Source of the DNA: Rhynchopus sp. YZ270_cl-10
Taxonomy: Eukaryota > Euglenozoa > Diplonemea > Diplonemida > Diplonemidae
Length of the DNA: 64,000 nucleotides
Direction: 5' to 3'
Assembly (NCBI GenBank): GCA_964035575.1
Contig: OZ037865.1
Coordinates: 558,001 to 622,000, forward strand
Positions 44,325 to 55,575 of the stretch are shown piece after piece. The notes below the pieces were generated by a model. That model was not told where the DNA came from, made no database searches, and saw only the letters and a list, made by a program, of their open reading frames with translations. The position numbers and the translations under genes were made by a program. How positions within the stretch are numbered: the stretch's first letter is position 1; each line of letters opens with the position of its first letter.

Positions 44325-45040
44325 TTTTATCTCACTAGTGATATAAACTCGCCCTTGATTTTTGCGATTTTAGCTGTAAAAAAGCGTGACGTAAAGTAGG
44401 CTTTACGTCACGTATTTTTGGCTTGGGATACGTGGGATCGTGACATAAAGCTTTATGTCATGGCATAATGTACTTTATCATCACGCAGGTGTCCACACTA
44501 CAAAAACTCAACACAACAAAAAAAAACTCACAAACAATGCCAGGCTACACTAATACAACTACGTTTCAAAAAAAAAATTTGCAAAAAAAAATCCTAAGAC
44601 CAAGTCCGATCGTATGATGGAGGTGTACGAGGCTGAATCATGTGCTGGCCAAAGCGTGCCAAATGTGCGCTCCAAAGTTGCCAACGCCAAACGATGGGAT
44701 CAGTTCATGGACTGGTGCAACACGAAGAGGCCGGGCAGCCTGCGTGAGGAACACTTCGTGCTCTACTACCTTGACCATGATCAAGGCATGGGCCAAGAAT
44801 GAAGCCTTGGTGTTCTCTGTGGCAGACATCGAGCAATTTCTGCAAGAAATTGCTCGATATCTGCCACAGAGTTGTCGAGGGGCTCCCACATCACCAACAG
44901 GTATCCCAGATGAATAAGCTTTATGTCACTCTCCCACCTATCCCAAGCCAAAAATACGTGACGAAGCCTACTTTACGTCACTTTTTTACAGCAAAAATCG
45001 CAAAATCAAGCGCTCGTTTATATCCCCGTGAGATAAAATA
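44325..45040. mobile_element. Fossil element with about 130-bp inverted repeats and a tyrosine-recombinase-like fragment (DIRS- or Crypton-like)
   Basis: Long imperfect terminal inverted repeats (44325-44456 and 44908-45040) share GATATAAAC, GTAAAAAAG, GACGTAAAGTAGGCTT and TATTTTTGGCTTGGGATA. Between them (about 44614-44910, plus strand) lies a fragment reading NVRSKVANAKRWDQFMDWCN and REEHFVLYYLD, the pattern of the N-terminal core-binding domain of tyrosine recombinases. No catalytic domain is seen, so the copy looks broken and truncated. DIRS retroelements and Cryptons both carry such enzymes; inverted repeats favour DIRS-like or a non-autonomous derivative. The family call is tentative. 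Confidence 0.5.
44814..44871. repeat. Near-perfect hairpin inside the fossil element
   Basis: CTCTGTGGCAGA with CGAGCAATTTCT on the left and the inverted copy on the right, separated by two bases. Arms about 28 bp. Confidence 0.85.
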
Positions 45041-45062
45041 TCGTATTGCATTCTGTAAAGCG

Positions 45063-45212
45063 CACTTCATATAACTCGGGAGCTATGGTTCCGAGTTGCA
45101 TATTATGACCACTCGCTTCGCTCGTGGTCATAAAATTTATTAGTACACTCGCTGCGCTCGTGTACTAAAACCTACAACTCGGAACCATAGCTCCCTCGTG
45201 ATATAAAGTGCA
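45063..45212. repeat. T-shaped palindrome: outer stem enclosing two hairpins
   Basis: The outer stem 45075-45098 pairs with 45175-45198 (22 of 24; core GGAGCTATGGTTCCGAGTTG) and extends outward imperfectly. Inside are two perfect or near-perfect hairpins: 45103-45133 (ATGACCACTCG-CTT-CG..) and 45140-45168 (TAGTACACTCG-CTG-CG..), both with the CACTCGCTxCGCTCGTG core. Confidence 0.85.
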
Positions 45213-45664
45213 CTTTACATCACGCAATAAATAGTTATTATTTTTTTTTGGATGTGAAAACTCGAGAATAAGGCTTAAGTTTTTTTTTTAAATCGGACAA
45301 ACGCAGCAATCAAAATTAGTGGTCTGTACGTGGCTGTCTAACCATGTCAACCTTTTTCTCTATTTTTTTTTAAAAACTTGGTTGTGTGGAGAGACCCATA
45401 CATTTTTTTAAATTTGTGAAGCGCAAACCACTACAAATAAAAGAGGGTAGACTTTATCAGAAAATCAAACGTTGGCTTACCCGATTATTTCTAAACTCAG
45501 GGAGAAGAAAACGAACACCAGATACCCACCTCCAATGCAAACCAGAAAAGGAAAAAAAAAAAAAAAATTGAAAGAGTGAATGTGTTCACATCTTTAAAAA
45601 AATAACCTCCAATGTGCCTGCTGGAATGTTTCCTCAGCCACTCAACCCTCCCCTTTGCAACCAG

Positions 45665-45715
<51 letters not shown>
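45665..45715 (+). repeat. Poly-A run of about 51
   Basis: Uninterrupted A. Could be an old retroposon tail or slippage; no body upstream recognised. Confidence 0.9.
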
Positions 45716-45718
<3 letters not shown>

Positions 45719-45910
45719 ACCAGGAAAATCGAGTTGCAAGCAACATATTGATTTGCCTGTTAGGGTCAATAATACAAAAAAAAGGCAAAATATTGTATTG
45801 TGCGGAAATTATGCGGTTATTTCAACTCGTTGGTGGTTTCAACCCTCGTAAATTTACTCGGGTTGAAAACACCAACTCGGTGAAATAAACGCTTTCTTTG
45901 CACATCAATA

Positions 45911-45999
45911 GAATTTTTTTTTTTGATAAATTGTTGGAGTAGTGTAGTTGCCTCGGTTGTGTTGCCACAGTTGTGCAAGCTCCACTGTCCATAAGTTTT
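45911..45999 (+). repeat. Family B hairpin repeat
   Basis: Poly-T, GATAAATTGTTGGAG, AGTGTAGTTGCCTCGG, GTTGTGCAAGCTCCACTG. Confidence 0.75.
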
Positions 46000-46864
46000 T
46001 TTTTTTTTTTTGTACGATGAGTCTAAACTTCTCTCGTGAATAGGCCATCGAAAAATATTCGCAAAAGGAAATGCAAAGGAAATGAGAAGTGCACGCACCT
46101 ATAAAAAATCCCCCTTTTTTGTGACTATTGTTTGACAGGGTGTGCACCGCCATCTGACAAAAAAAGGGGGCAAAAAAAAAAAAAAACAAAACAAAACAAA
46201 AAAAAACAAAAAAAACGTGTAAAAATAGAGAATATTGGAATGAGCGTTTCTCTGTGTTTTTTTCTTCCTTTTTGTAGTCTCGACGATCACCTGTCAACGA
46301 GGATGTAGACAGGGTTCTGCATATAAAATCGCCCGAATCGGCTTTTTATCCTCTTTTTTTTTACCCCCTCCCTTTACCCCCCTATTCTTCTCACCACGAT
46401 AACAATATTGAATCGCAAATATCAGCCAAAATCTGCTTAGCCGTATACTTCGGGGCCTCGTTCACTTAATAAACCACAGATGCAAATTTTTGAGCCTACG
46501 ACCCCGCATTTAACTCATTTCGATCCCCTGATTTCAATCCCAAAAAAAATTTCAAAAAAATAAAAAAAAAATATTTTCTGAAATGCACGGTACCATAAAG
46601 ATCTTAAGGAAGATATTTGTGTTTTTTCAGGATTCCTGGAAATCCTGACACTTGTGTTTTTTTTTCCCAGGATTTTTCAAGATCCTGACAATTTGTGTTT
46701 TTTTTTTTTTCTTCTTGTTTTTTTTCGACAGGCCCCAGCCTAACCATAGTTCCAAGAATGGAGTGGGAAGGTAATGAAAGCGCAGGAGACGTAGTAGGTG
46801 GGAATGAAACGAGCTTTTTTCACATTATTTTATTATTCCCCACAATATTGTAGGGGAGGAATAT

Positions 46865-46993
46865 CTGTACTGTGTACTGTGTACTGTGTACTGTGTACTG
46901 TGTACTGTGTACTGTGTACTGTGTACTGTGTACTGTGTACTGTGTACTGTGTACTGTGTACTGTGTACTGTGTACTGTGTACTGTGTACTGTG
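46865..46993 (+). repeat. Tandem array, 7-bp unit CTGTGTA, about 18 copies
   Basis: Perfect by eye. The unit is the reverse complement of the 47726-48415 array unit. Confidence 0.95.
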
Positions 46994-47725
46994 CGGAAAT
47001 TGACCAAAAACGAGAACTTGTCCATTTCGTCAAATTGACCCCACCACTGGCCGGGCGGATTCCGAAAATGCAAATGCCGGTGTTAAAAAGCAGCGGAAAC
47101 GGTACATCCTACCCCATTCTAAGCAAGAGAGAAAAAAACACAAAAAAAAAAAACACACAAATTGTCAGGATCTTGATCAGGAAGAAGAAGATTTGAGTCC
47201 GTGAAAAAAAAAAAATCTTCTTTAAGACCTTTCTGGTACCGTGGAAATGACGTCGGTAGTTTTTTTCACTTTTGCTCTCCGCCGCCTCAGGTGAGAACTT
47301 ATTTTCCAAACACCCCGAAAATGGGCGTATATGGATTTCCGAGCTCCTCGCGTTTCATAGAAAAAAAAAATCGACCATTTTAGTGGAGTAGAAGTCAAAA
47401 AAAAGTGGCTCCAATGCTTTGTGCATGTAATACAGGGGATTTTCAGTGCAGAAAGAGTGGTCGGCTCCACCAAAAGTTGCGTACCGTGGAGTGTGTTTCC
47501 AGTTGACAAAAATGGTCGGAATTGAAAGATTTGTCAAACATACAAGTAAAACGGACGTCACGGAAATGAAAAAAAAATGCTCGACCCACTGCCGTCGTTG
47601 CCGTGAAAAATAAAAAAAAACGGCCGTGAAAAAAAAGCGCCTTTCTTATGTACAAAAATTTCACGGCCGTTAAAAAAAAAACAACGGCCGTGAAATTTTT
47701 GTACAGGTCTTTGAAGGAACACACG

Positions 47726-48415
47726 GTACACAGTACACAGTACACAGTACACAGTACACAGTACACAGTACACAGTACACAGTACACAGTACACAGTACA
47801 CAGTACACAGTACACAGTACACAGTACACAGTACACAGTACACAGTACACAGTACACAGTACACAGTACACAGTACACAGTACACAGTACACAGTACACA
47901 GTACACAGTACACAGTACACAGTACACAGTACACAGTACACAGTACACAGTACACAGTACACAGTACACAGTACACAGTACACAGTACACAGTACACAGT
48001 ACACAGTACACAGTACACAGTACACAGTACACAGTACACAGTACACAGTACACAGTACACAGTACACAGTACACAGTACACAGTACACAGTACACAGTAC
48101 ACAGTACACAGTACACAGTACACAGTACACAGTACACAGTACACAGTACACAGTACACAGTACACAGTACACAGTACACAGTACACAGTACACAGTACAC
48201 AGTACACAGTACACAGTACACAGTACACAGTACACAGTACACAGTACACAGTACACAGTACACAGTACACAGTACACAGTACACAGTACACAGTACACAG
48301 TACACAGTACACAGTACACAGTACACAGTACACAGTACACAGTACACAGTACACAGTACACAGTACACAGTACACAGTACACAGTACACAGTACACAGTA
48401 CACAGTACACAGTAC
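47726..48415 (+). repeat. Tandem array, 7-bp unit TACACAG, about 98 copies
   Basis: 690 bp of near-perfect units. All six frames stay open because the 7-mer lacks a stop in any phase, so the long ORFs here are artefacts. Confidence 0.97.
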
Positions 48416-48420
48416 AATCT

Positions 48421-49420
48421 GTAATCTTCTGGTTTCAACACTGCCTTCCAGTTCTGCATACTGAATTCGCAGCGTCCCAAGCGTCTCACAACCTCTTATT
48501 ACTCTTTGCCCGAGAAGGATGCGTGTGGACTCACTCAACCCCGTTCATCACTCTTGTGCCAAAGAAAACATCGGGCAAACAGTACAAGTTCACGGGAGCA
48601 AAAGGGTGGACCCCTCCCTCTGCGCGTATCTCGCCAACGTAGCGAAGAAGATCCAGAGGTGTGCAAAACGTGATGCAGTCTATTTTCCGACAAAAAAGAC
48701 GGAGGATAGTTGTTCAATGGTGTGCTGATTCTGTCGGAAGATTTTTGCACTGGAAGCTGAAGAACACCGCAAATGGTTCAACACAGATGAGGTTCGTCTC
48801 ACGGTATTGATGTGTGCTCCACAACTGAAAGCCCATCAATTTATGATCAAATATGAGAAGAGTACTTTGCTCAAGAACCGGTTACAAGTGCTGAAACACG
48901 AGAAATATGCCACTCTGAAGAACCGGGAGCACGTACAAGTGCTCAGAAATGCCACACGCTCCAACTACAATTAACAGTAGGGTGAAAACATGGGCGGGCA
49001 GCGGGAGACCAGCGCAGTGAGGAGAGCCAGGAGCGCAGGGCACGCAGGTGATGGTTTGGATAAGTCCATTTCCTGTGAGAGTGGAATCCGGTCGAAGTCA
49101 TAGTGGGGCGGAACAAAGGTTGCAGCTGAGCTGTTCTCCAGGCGTGAGTGGCAGATTGTTGATACGGAGGCTGTTGTTCAGAGACAACCGGTGTATGAGG
49201 ATGCTCCCCATCAGACGCTGGAGGTAGCATCAATACTGTCCTTCAGGGCAGTAGGGATAACTCCACAGTTCGACACGCAGCTGGGCCACGGCGACCTGTC
49301 AGCAGTTGTGACGAAGTGGAAACTAGGATCTGAGCGTATAGCATCGCAGGCAGGGCAGGACCACCATAAGTGCTCATTCGTGTCGTCAGCTTCCCGATCG
49401 CAGTGGGGCCGATTTTTTTT
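48421..49420. other. GC-richer segment with unassigned coding-like stretches
   Basis: Plus-strand stretches read naturally (VDSLNPVHHSCAKENIGQT at about 48520; EEHRKWFNTDEVRLTVLMCA at about 48760; LGHGDLSAVVTKWKLGSERI at about 49280) but are not in one frame and match nothing I recognise. Base composition differs from the A/T-rich surroundings. Probably cargo or the decayed body of the surrounding element. Confidence 0.35.
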
Positions 49421-50124
49421 GCATTTTTTATGTTGCTTTTACCCCCCCAAGAATGACTTGGGAGGGATGGGAAAGGGGGTTGGCCCTGTCTACGAATGAA
49501 AAAGAAGAAACAAGCAAAAAGCGTGGAAATATTTCACGGCCGTGATCAATGCAAAATTTCACGGCCGTTAAATTTTTCAGATTTTCTTCACGGCCGTGAC
49601 CTCCCCGACAAAAAAAATTTTTTCCCGTCGTGACGGCCGTTTTACTTGTATGGTCAAAAATAAATCCAAAGAAAAAAAAATCGACAACTTTTGACAAAAA
49701 AAATCTAATTTAGAGACATCGCTGTGTTGGACCCAAAGAGGAGATTTCCTCACCGGACAAAGTACACTGTATAGTACCCAGTACATAGTACCCATTCTCC
49801 CGCCGCCCACTCGCTCGCCCCAGATGCATATTTTTGACCGTCCGACCCCGGAATTGAACGTTTTCGCACCCTATCTTTCCAAGAATATTTTTTTTCAGAA
49901 TGTGCCCGGGCCATAAAATCGATAAAATCCACCTGTCCACGGTCAAGTACGTTTGAGAGGCCGGGGGAGTAATATTTTCACCCGAAAAGGCGCGTATATG
50001 AATTTCCGGATCGATCTGAAAAAATTCCGGGGTCGCAACATTTTTTTGGCGGATTTTTTATCACTTTAAAGTGGCTCCAAAAACAGGCCATTATATACGG
50101 CTAAGCAGATTTTGGCTGATATCT

Positions 50125-50212
50125 TTTTTTTTTTTTTTTTTTTTTTTTGATAAATTGTTGTAGTGTAGTTGCCTCGGTTGTGTTGCCACAGCTGTGCAAT
50201 CTCCACTGTTTT
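50125..50212 (+). repeat. Family B hairpin repeat
   Basis: T24, GATAAATTGTTG, TAGTGTAGTTGCCTCGG, CAATCTCCACTG. It abuts the right end of the 3.7-kb foldback. Confidence 0.75.
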
Positions 50213-50581
50213 AAAATGGCTATATCTTGGCCCTCACTGTGTGACGGGTCGGTCATCATATTGCTCTCGGCATCTCTCCTCTTTTCAGTACAACGTGCAG
50301 TTTCAATGAAAGTTTGAAAGAAGGGAGAAAAAAAAAATGAGAAAAAATGAAATAGCGGAGAAGATGACCCAAAGCCGGTATTTTCCATCATCTTTTTTTT
50401 TAAATATATGCAAGGCGTGGTCAGGTTGGGCCTTATCATATAAATGGTGCTCCTAAAACACCTGTCAAGGAAATGTCAATATTGGCCCCCTCCGGAACAC
50501 CAATAAAACAATCTTTCGTACGAAAACCACCTCAAACCCGGGATTTTCTAACACCCCCCCGGGGTTTCGCACTGCAACACA

Positions 50582-50698
50582 CACGACAGTGAAGTAAATG
50601 ATTTGATTTAAGGTTTAATTTTGCGGTTTCACTGTAAGCCAAACGGTGAAACTACAAAATAAAACCACAAAGGAAAACTCAGTTACTTCACCGTCGTG
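50582..50698. mobile_element. 117-bp foldback (MITE-like)
   Basis: Inverted ends CACGACAGTGAAGTAA and TTACTTCACCGTCGTG, inner inverted TTTCACTGT / CGGTGAAA. A CACGACGGTGAAGTAA copy of the end also occurs at 60193-60208, next to the ATGAC array. Confidence 0.75.
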
Positions 50699-51631
50699 CA
50701 GAATGTACCATACATACTTAACATAATCTATGCGATACTGCCTTGACAGTATTCAAGAGGCAGTAAAACCTTGAACAATATATTTGTGTGACGAAAAGAA
50801 AAAAACAACGATGAAGAAAGAAGGGAAGGGAGGAACGGGGCAAAGTATGGAGAGGGGCAACGACAGATCTCTTCTCGTATGTCTACCCTACTCACACACC
50901 AAGGCAGCCCTCCACAGAGCACCCTATTTCCCATTTCGGAAAAAAGAGAAAAAAAAAAAGAAAAAAGAGGTAACGATCAGGTAAGAGATCCACCTAAACC
51001 TACCTAGGGGCAAGCCCAACTTGAACACAAAAAAAAGTAAAATCATAGAAAGGTTTTTGGTAAGGTAAACCTAATTGCTCAGAAATATAGTTAAATCGTG
51101 AACAAAAAAATGGAGGGGAAAAAAAAGGGAGATGAAACAATCTATAGTGGCCAAAGAAAATACGTAGCACTCAAATCCTGAAAAATAAACCAGCAGTTTT
51201 TTTTTTTTTTGTTTTTTTTGCTGTATCGACAATCACCCATCCCCTCGAGGTGTGTTACTAAAATGTCACCTTTTTTGTGACGTTCAAAATATTTTTTTTT
51301 TGAAAACGAAAAGCAGCTATAAAAGAGCGCCTTGCTCTTTGTGGGAACACAAAAAAAAAAAATCAACAACAAAGAAAAGTTGATGAGATGAAAGCCCTCC
51401 GCTCCAGCGCTAACTCACCAACAAGAATAACAAATCAGAACCGAAAAAAAAAGAAAAAAAAATGTGATGGGGTAAGGAACAAGGGACGTGGCAGAACCCC
51501 CATACATTCTGCCTTTTTCTTCTTCCAATTTGCATTAAAAAAATATACGGTGGGGTAATTGGGGGCAGGCTCAACCTACTGTTGTGTGCTACGCCCTCTC
51601 GGCAATTATTTTTTTTCCATGGAGCGCACAT

Positions 51632-51718
51632 TTTTTTTTTTTTTTGATAAATTGTTGGAGTAGTGTAGTTGCCTCGGTTGTGTTGCCACAGTTGTGCAAT
51701 CTCCTCTCTTTTTTTTGG
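51632..51718 (+). repeat. Family B hairpin repeat
   Basis: T15, GATAAATTGTTGGAG, AGTGTAGTTGCCTCGG, GTGCAATCTCCTCTC. Confidence 0.75.
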
Positions 51719-53146
51719 TGTTTGGTTTTCGTGTAGGGTTGGTGACTGCTGTTTCACTAAACCTTTCTTCTTAGAAAGGATCAGCACTCTCCGTGAAGGG
51801 GTACGTGTGTGTGTGTGGGGATTTGAATGGGTTTTATGAAGTTACTTTTTTTTTTGCGTGGTAGCATATTTTTGTGTGTGCATGGGGTGTGTACTCTTGA
51901 GGTAGGTACTTTTTGTGTTATTTGTATCGACAATCAAACCCACCTGACCTTACCTGCCAAAGCTAGGTAGGGAGGAGGGCTTTTTGTTTTGTCAAATTTT
52001 CCGTACGTTTAGGGAAGGGGGGTGGAGTAGTCGAGTACAAAAGAAAAAACAAAAGAAAATAAAAAAAATAAAAATGGAAGTCATCATTGTTAATCTTCTG
52101 GAGTCCGCCAAAAAAAAACCCCCCTTCCAAGTTCACATCCAGACTCCGTGTCTCCAACCGGATCTTTTCGAGTCCAAATATGGACAGGCGGGCGTAACAC
52201 TTCGAGGAGCCCTGAGGGGGGTGTATCTCTTCGGACCCACTCCCAGCTGATTAAAAAACCGATAGTAAGTTTGATGGAGGGGAAAAAAAAACCCCCCCTA
52301 TGGTTTTCGTTACAACAATTGATTGTCCAATTTGGTTGTCTTGAAGGATGCGGGATGTGTTGATCTAGGTCCTGAGGGTTGCAAGCACTCCTCAGTACGA
52401 ACATAGGCAACGGAACAAAAAAAAAAAAAAAACGGGGGGGAAACCTCAATGGAAAAGGTTACAGTATTATGTTCCATCCTCAAGCAAAAATACTCTAGTG
52501 GAAAATTGGGAGAGGGTGGGGAAAATTAGAATTTTTTTTCAAAAAAGTTGGTAAGAACCTAAGCCTCTGCTTGGCTTTAAAAAAAAAAAAATCGAAAAAG
52601 AAAAAAAAAAGAAGGAAAAAAAACAATACAAAGATTGAGAAAATTGAGGCGCGAGTGTGTCATGGTTTTTGAAAGGAAAAATAAAAAAAAGAAGAAAAAA
52701 AAAATTGAAAAAAAAAAGATGAGATGTGCCTCACTGTGCACACTCATCTACAAAGCAATAAATACTGTGGACAATACGGGGGGGGTCTTTGTTTCGTTCA
52801 GTTTTTTTGGAGATAGGCAAGCTCAGTGAGAACAGAAATCTCACCTCGAACATAGTAAAAGCTTGCTCAATACATGATCTTCAGTACCGATCCTCGGTTG
52901 CGAAGCGTTATTTTTTTGGAGAAACGTTAATATGTGTGTGTCTGGGATTTCTTTTTTAAATTTTTGGGTAATTGGAAGCACAGTTCCACCCTCCGTGCAA
53001 TCATGACACTAAAAAAAATCGTTTTTGTTGATTTTTTTTTGCAGCCTATCCAACTGCGGGTTTACTTGCGGAGAGTAAAGTAAAGAGAAGTTGAAAGTGC
53101 AAATGCCTCACCGTTCATGACGGATACAGGCAGTGCACAATAAAGA

Positions 53147-53195
53147 AAAGTTTATAAGATGACCCTAAGCCTCTCGTGCTTAGTCACCTTAAAAT
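53147..53195 (+). repeat. Family D hairpin, near-consensus copy
   Basis: AAGTTTATAAGATGACC, CTAAGC, CTCTCGT, GCTTAG, TCACCTT. A second near-consensus copy is at 55024-55065. Confidence 0.75.
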
Positions 53196-53257
53196 AAGTG
53201 CAACACGCGTCGAGAGAATCAGAGTATGACTTTTAAAAAAAATATGTGAGAAAATAT

Positions 53258-53300
53258 GAGAAGATGAATGTACCTCTCGTACACACCTATCTTTAAAATA
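53258..53300 (+). repeat. Family D hairpin with a replaced stem
   Basis: AGATGAA, TGTAC, CTCTC, GTACA, CACCTATCT: the same loop and flanks as 53147 but a different paired stem. Confidence 0.75.
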
Positions 53301-55575
53301 ATAAACAAACATAAAAAATCATAATAGAAAAGACTAAATAGGACTTGAACAACAATATAGACTAACTTAGGGAGGTATAAATAAAGAGTGAGGAAGGAGT
53401 TCATTTTTGTCAAAAACACACACCAATTTTTTTTCATTTTCTTTAATACCGGGCTGTGTGATAAAAAAAAAAAAAGAACTCAGATCAGGGGGGGAAGGGG
53501 GGGTTTGAGTAATCGACGGGGAAAGGGGATCTCTAAGCAGCCCTTTTTTGCCACATTTTTTCGTGAGGATAAAAATTTGGAGTTGAATTATCTTCTTTTT
53601 TTTTTTTTTTTTTTGGACCGTGAACGGATTGTGGTTCACATTATACAAAAAAAAAATGGCGAAATGGAGTCGGTAAAACGCGCAGATTTATACGAATTGG
53701 CTGGGCGTAATAAGTTGGGGGGGGGGTTTTTTTTTCCATAATTGCTTTTGCGAAGTTGTCACATAGACGGTTCTTGACGTTCTGAGTACGGACATGCTAT
53801 ATGCAATTTCCCTTTGGTATCTTATAATTTTGACCTCAGAACATGCTGACACAGTGCAACCCGCAAATCCATACTGAAGGAGGGGGATAGGGCTGGGATT
53901 TTCAAAAAAAAAATGTACAAAACGGGGGGGGGTCAAAAAAAAAGTGATGAGAGACACTTTCGGAACATCTGGCCGCCCCCCCCCCCCCCTTTTATTGTTT
54001 TGGACATTAGAACGCTCGGCACCTTTTTTTTTTTCTTTTTCGTGAATACCAGGATTCATCCACGGAGATTTTTGGCATTGCTCTTTTAAAAAAAAATACA
54101 AACTGCATTTTCCATTTTTTTTTTTTTTTCCAATTTTCCAGTGGTATGCAGGGTAGGGATGAGGGTGGGTGGGGTGTGGGGTAGCAACAGGTATGGCAGG
54201 GGAAGTGGTAGGGGGGGAGAATGGAGAAATGGGGTCTGGGGGTGAGACGGTATATTTGGAACACTCACAAAACAAAAATAAAAAATAAAATGAAACAATA
54301 ACGAGGAAAGAAAGACGTTGGCTACGTTTAGGGAGGAGGGGAAGGAGGGACAAACGTGAGTGCGGTGTGTGTGTGGATTTTTTTTTTTTTCTTCTTTTCG
54401 TTGCAACAACACTGTCACCTGCTCCAAAAAAACAGGATTTTTTTTTGTACAAAACAATATCGCCCTCTTATGAAAAGGACTAGAGATAACAGAACAGGCA
54501 CACCTCATCTCTTCAAAAGTGTGACAGAGATTTGAAAAATAAAACAAAAAAAAAAATTGTAAGATGAATGTACACAACCATCTATAGAAGATCTCTGGTC
54601 TGACCTTAACCCCCCTTTTTTTGCTTGCAGAACACATCAGTTTAAAGATACTTTCTAAAGTAAATTGCAAGCAAAACAATAAAAAATGTTGGAATTTTTT
54701 TGAACAGAAGCTATGGTATAACCCCTCGGATGAGACACCGAGGAGCAGTTTCCTCTGTCCAGTACATTCGAATCATTCAAAAATCGTAGAGAAACGTGGT
54801 TGAAGATGTGTAATTGACCATTTTCCTTCCTTCGGGTGTTTCCCTCTACTCGTTGTGCGGTGGTCAAACTCTCGCCCTAACCCTAACAAAGAAAGTTACA
54901 TGAGTGAGAACAAAAAAAGGTAAAAAAAAAAAAAAAAAAAAAAAGACGAAACGCAACTCTCAGAAAGAGGCGCAACATATCTTCATGCCAACTCCCGAAA
55001 GTGCTGAAGATGAAAGAAAAGAAAAGTTTATAAGATGACCCTAAGCCTCGTGCTTAATCACCTTAACAAAGGGGGGGGGGGGGGGGGGTAACTTCTTTTG
55101 GGGTCGAGTAGTTGTCTCACAGCAGAGAGGGGGGGGAAAAGAAGAAAACGTAAACTGGGTGGTTACACAGTTTTTGTCCAACGTTCTCAAATTAAAAAAA
55201 AAGGGGGTGATGGGGATTCTGTTGCTAGTGCAATCCTTTCTCAAAGCGAGCTCCAATTGAGGGTTGCAAGCAAATCAAAAAAAAAGAAAAAAAAAAAAGA
55301 AGAAAAGAAAGTATTTCAACATATGCAAGAAATTGATAGCATAGGAGGAGGGATCAAAAAAATGTCCCCATCTTTCTTTTTTATGTGGAAAAGAAGAAAA
55401 AAAAAGTACAGACTTTGTCTTGAAAAGTGTCAGAAAGGTTCCGACACTCAAAGAGACGCATCTGACATTGTTTTAGGGGTTGTTTTTTTTTTTTGCACCC
55501 CAAGCTTCTTCCTTTTTTCATAGAACAGCAAAGGAAATCAGCAAAATACAGAGTACTAAAAACACTCTGTAGATA

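Larger units (their letters stand above)
45213..46418. other. Repeat-rich, no gene
   Basis: A degraded family A end (45368-45400), an A51 run, family B (45911-45999), family D-like (46070-46100) and a CACCTGTC repeat (46272-46340). Low complexity otherwise. Confidence 0.5.
47539..49652. mobile_element. Inner 2.1-kb foldback with CATACAAGTAAAACGG ends and ACGGCCGT boxes
   Basis: Left CATACAAGTAAAACGGACGT at 47539; right end inverted at 49629-49652 (ACGGCCGTTTTACTTGTATG). TTTCACGGCCGT boxes lie within 170 bp of both ends, including a 23-bp-arm hairpin (47649-47705). Inside are the 690-bp TACACAG array and a GC-richer segment (48421-49400). The broken or absent mobility gene cannot be judged. 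Confidence 0.65.
46419..50122. mobile_element. 3.7-kb composite foldback with 29-bp inverted ends and nested inverted arrays
   Basis: Ends share a 29-bp inverted repeat beginning ATATCAGCCAAAATCTGC and ending AGCCGTATA (one end 46419-46447, the other 50094-50122), followed inward by loosely matching GACCCCG..GATC blocks. The left arm carries a perfect CTGTGTA array (46865-46993); the right arm has a degenerate GTAC-rich counterpart (49765-49797: GTACACTG, AGTACCCAGTACATAGTACC). A second foldback (47539-49652) sits inside. No transposase recognised. Confidence 0.65.
51719..55575. other. Low-complexity, family D hairpins, no gene
   Basis: Family D at 53147-53195, 53258-53300, 54558-54590 and 55024-55065; a short family C piece at 53093-53140; two telomere-like CCCTAA units at 54876-54887. 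Runs of A, T, G and C are frequent. No coding region seen. Confidence 0.55.

Noticed and set aside
47558-48538. Long ORFs of VLCTVYC and HSTQYTV repeats on both strands
   Set aside because: They are translations of the 7-bp TACACAG array, which has no stop codon in any phase; not genes.
54876-54887. Internal telomere (CCCTAA repeats)
   Set aside because: Only two units; expected by chance in this amount of sequence.
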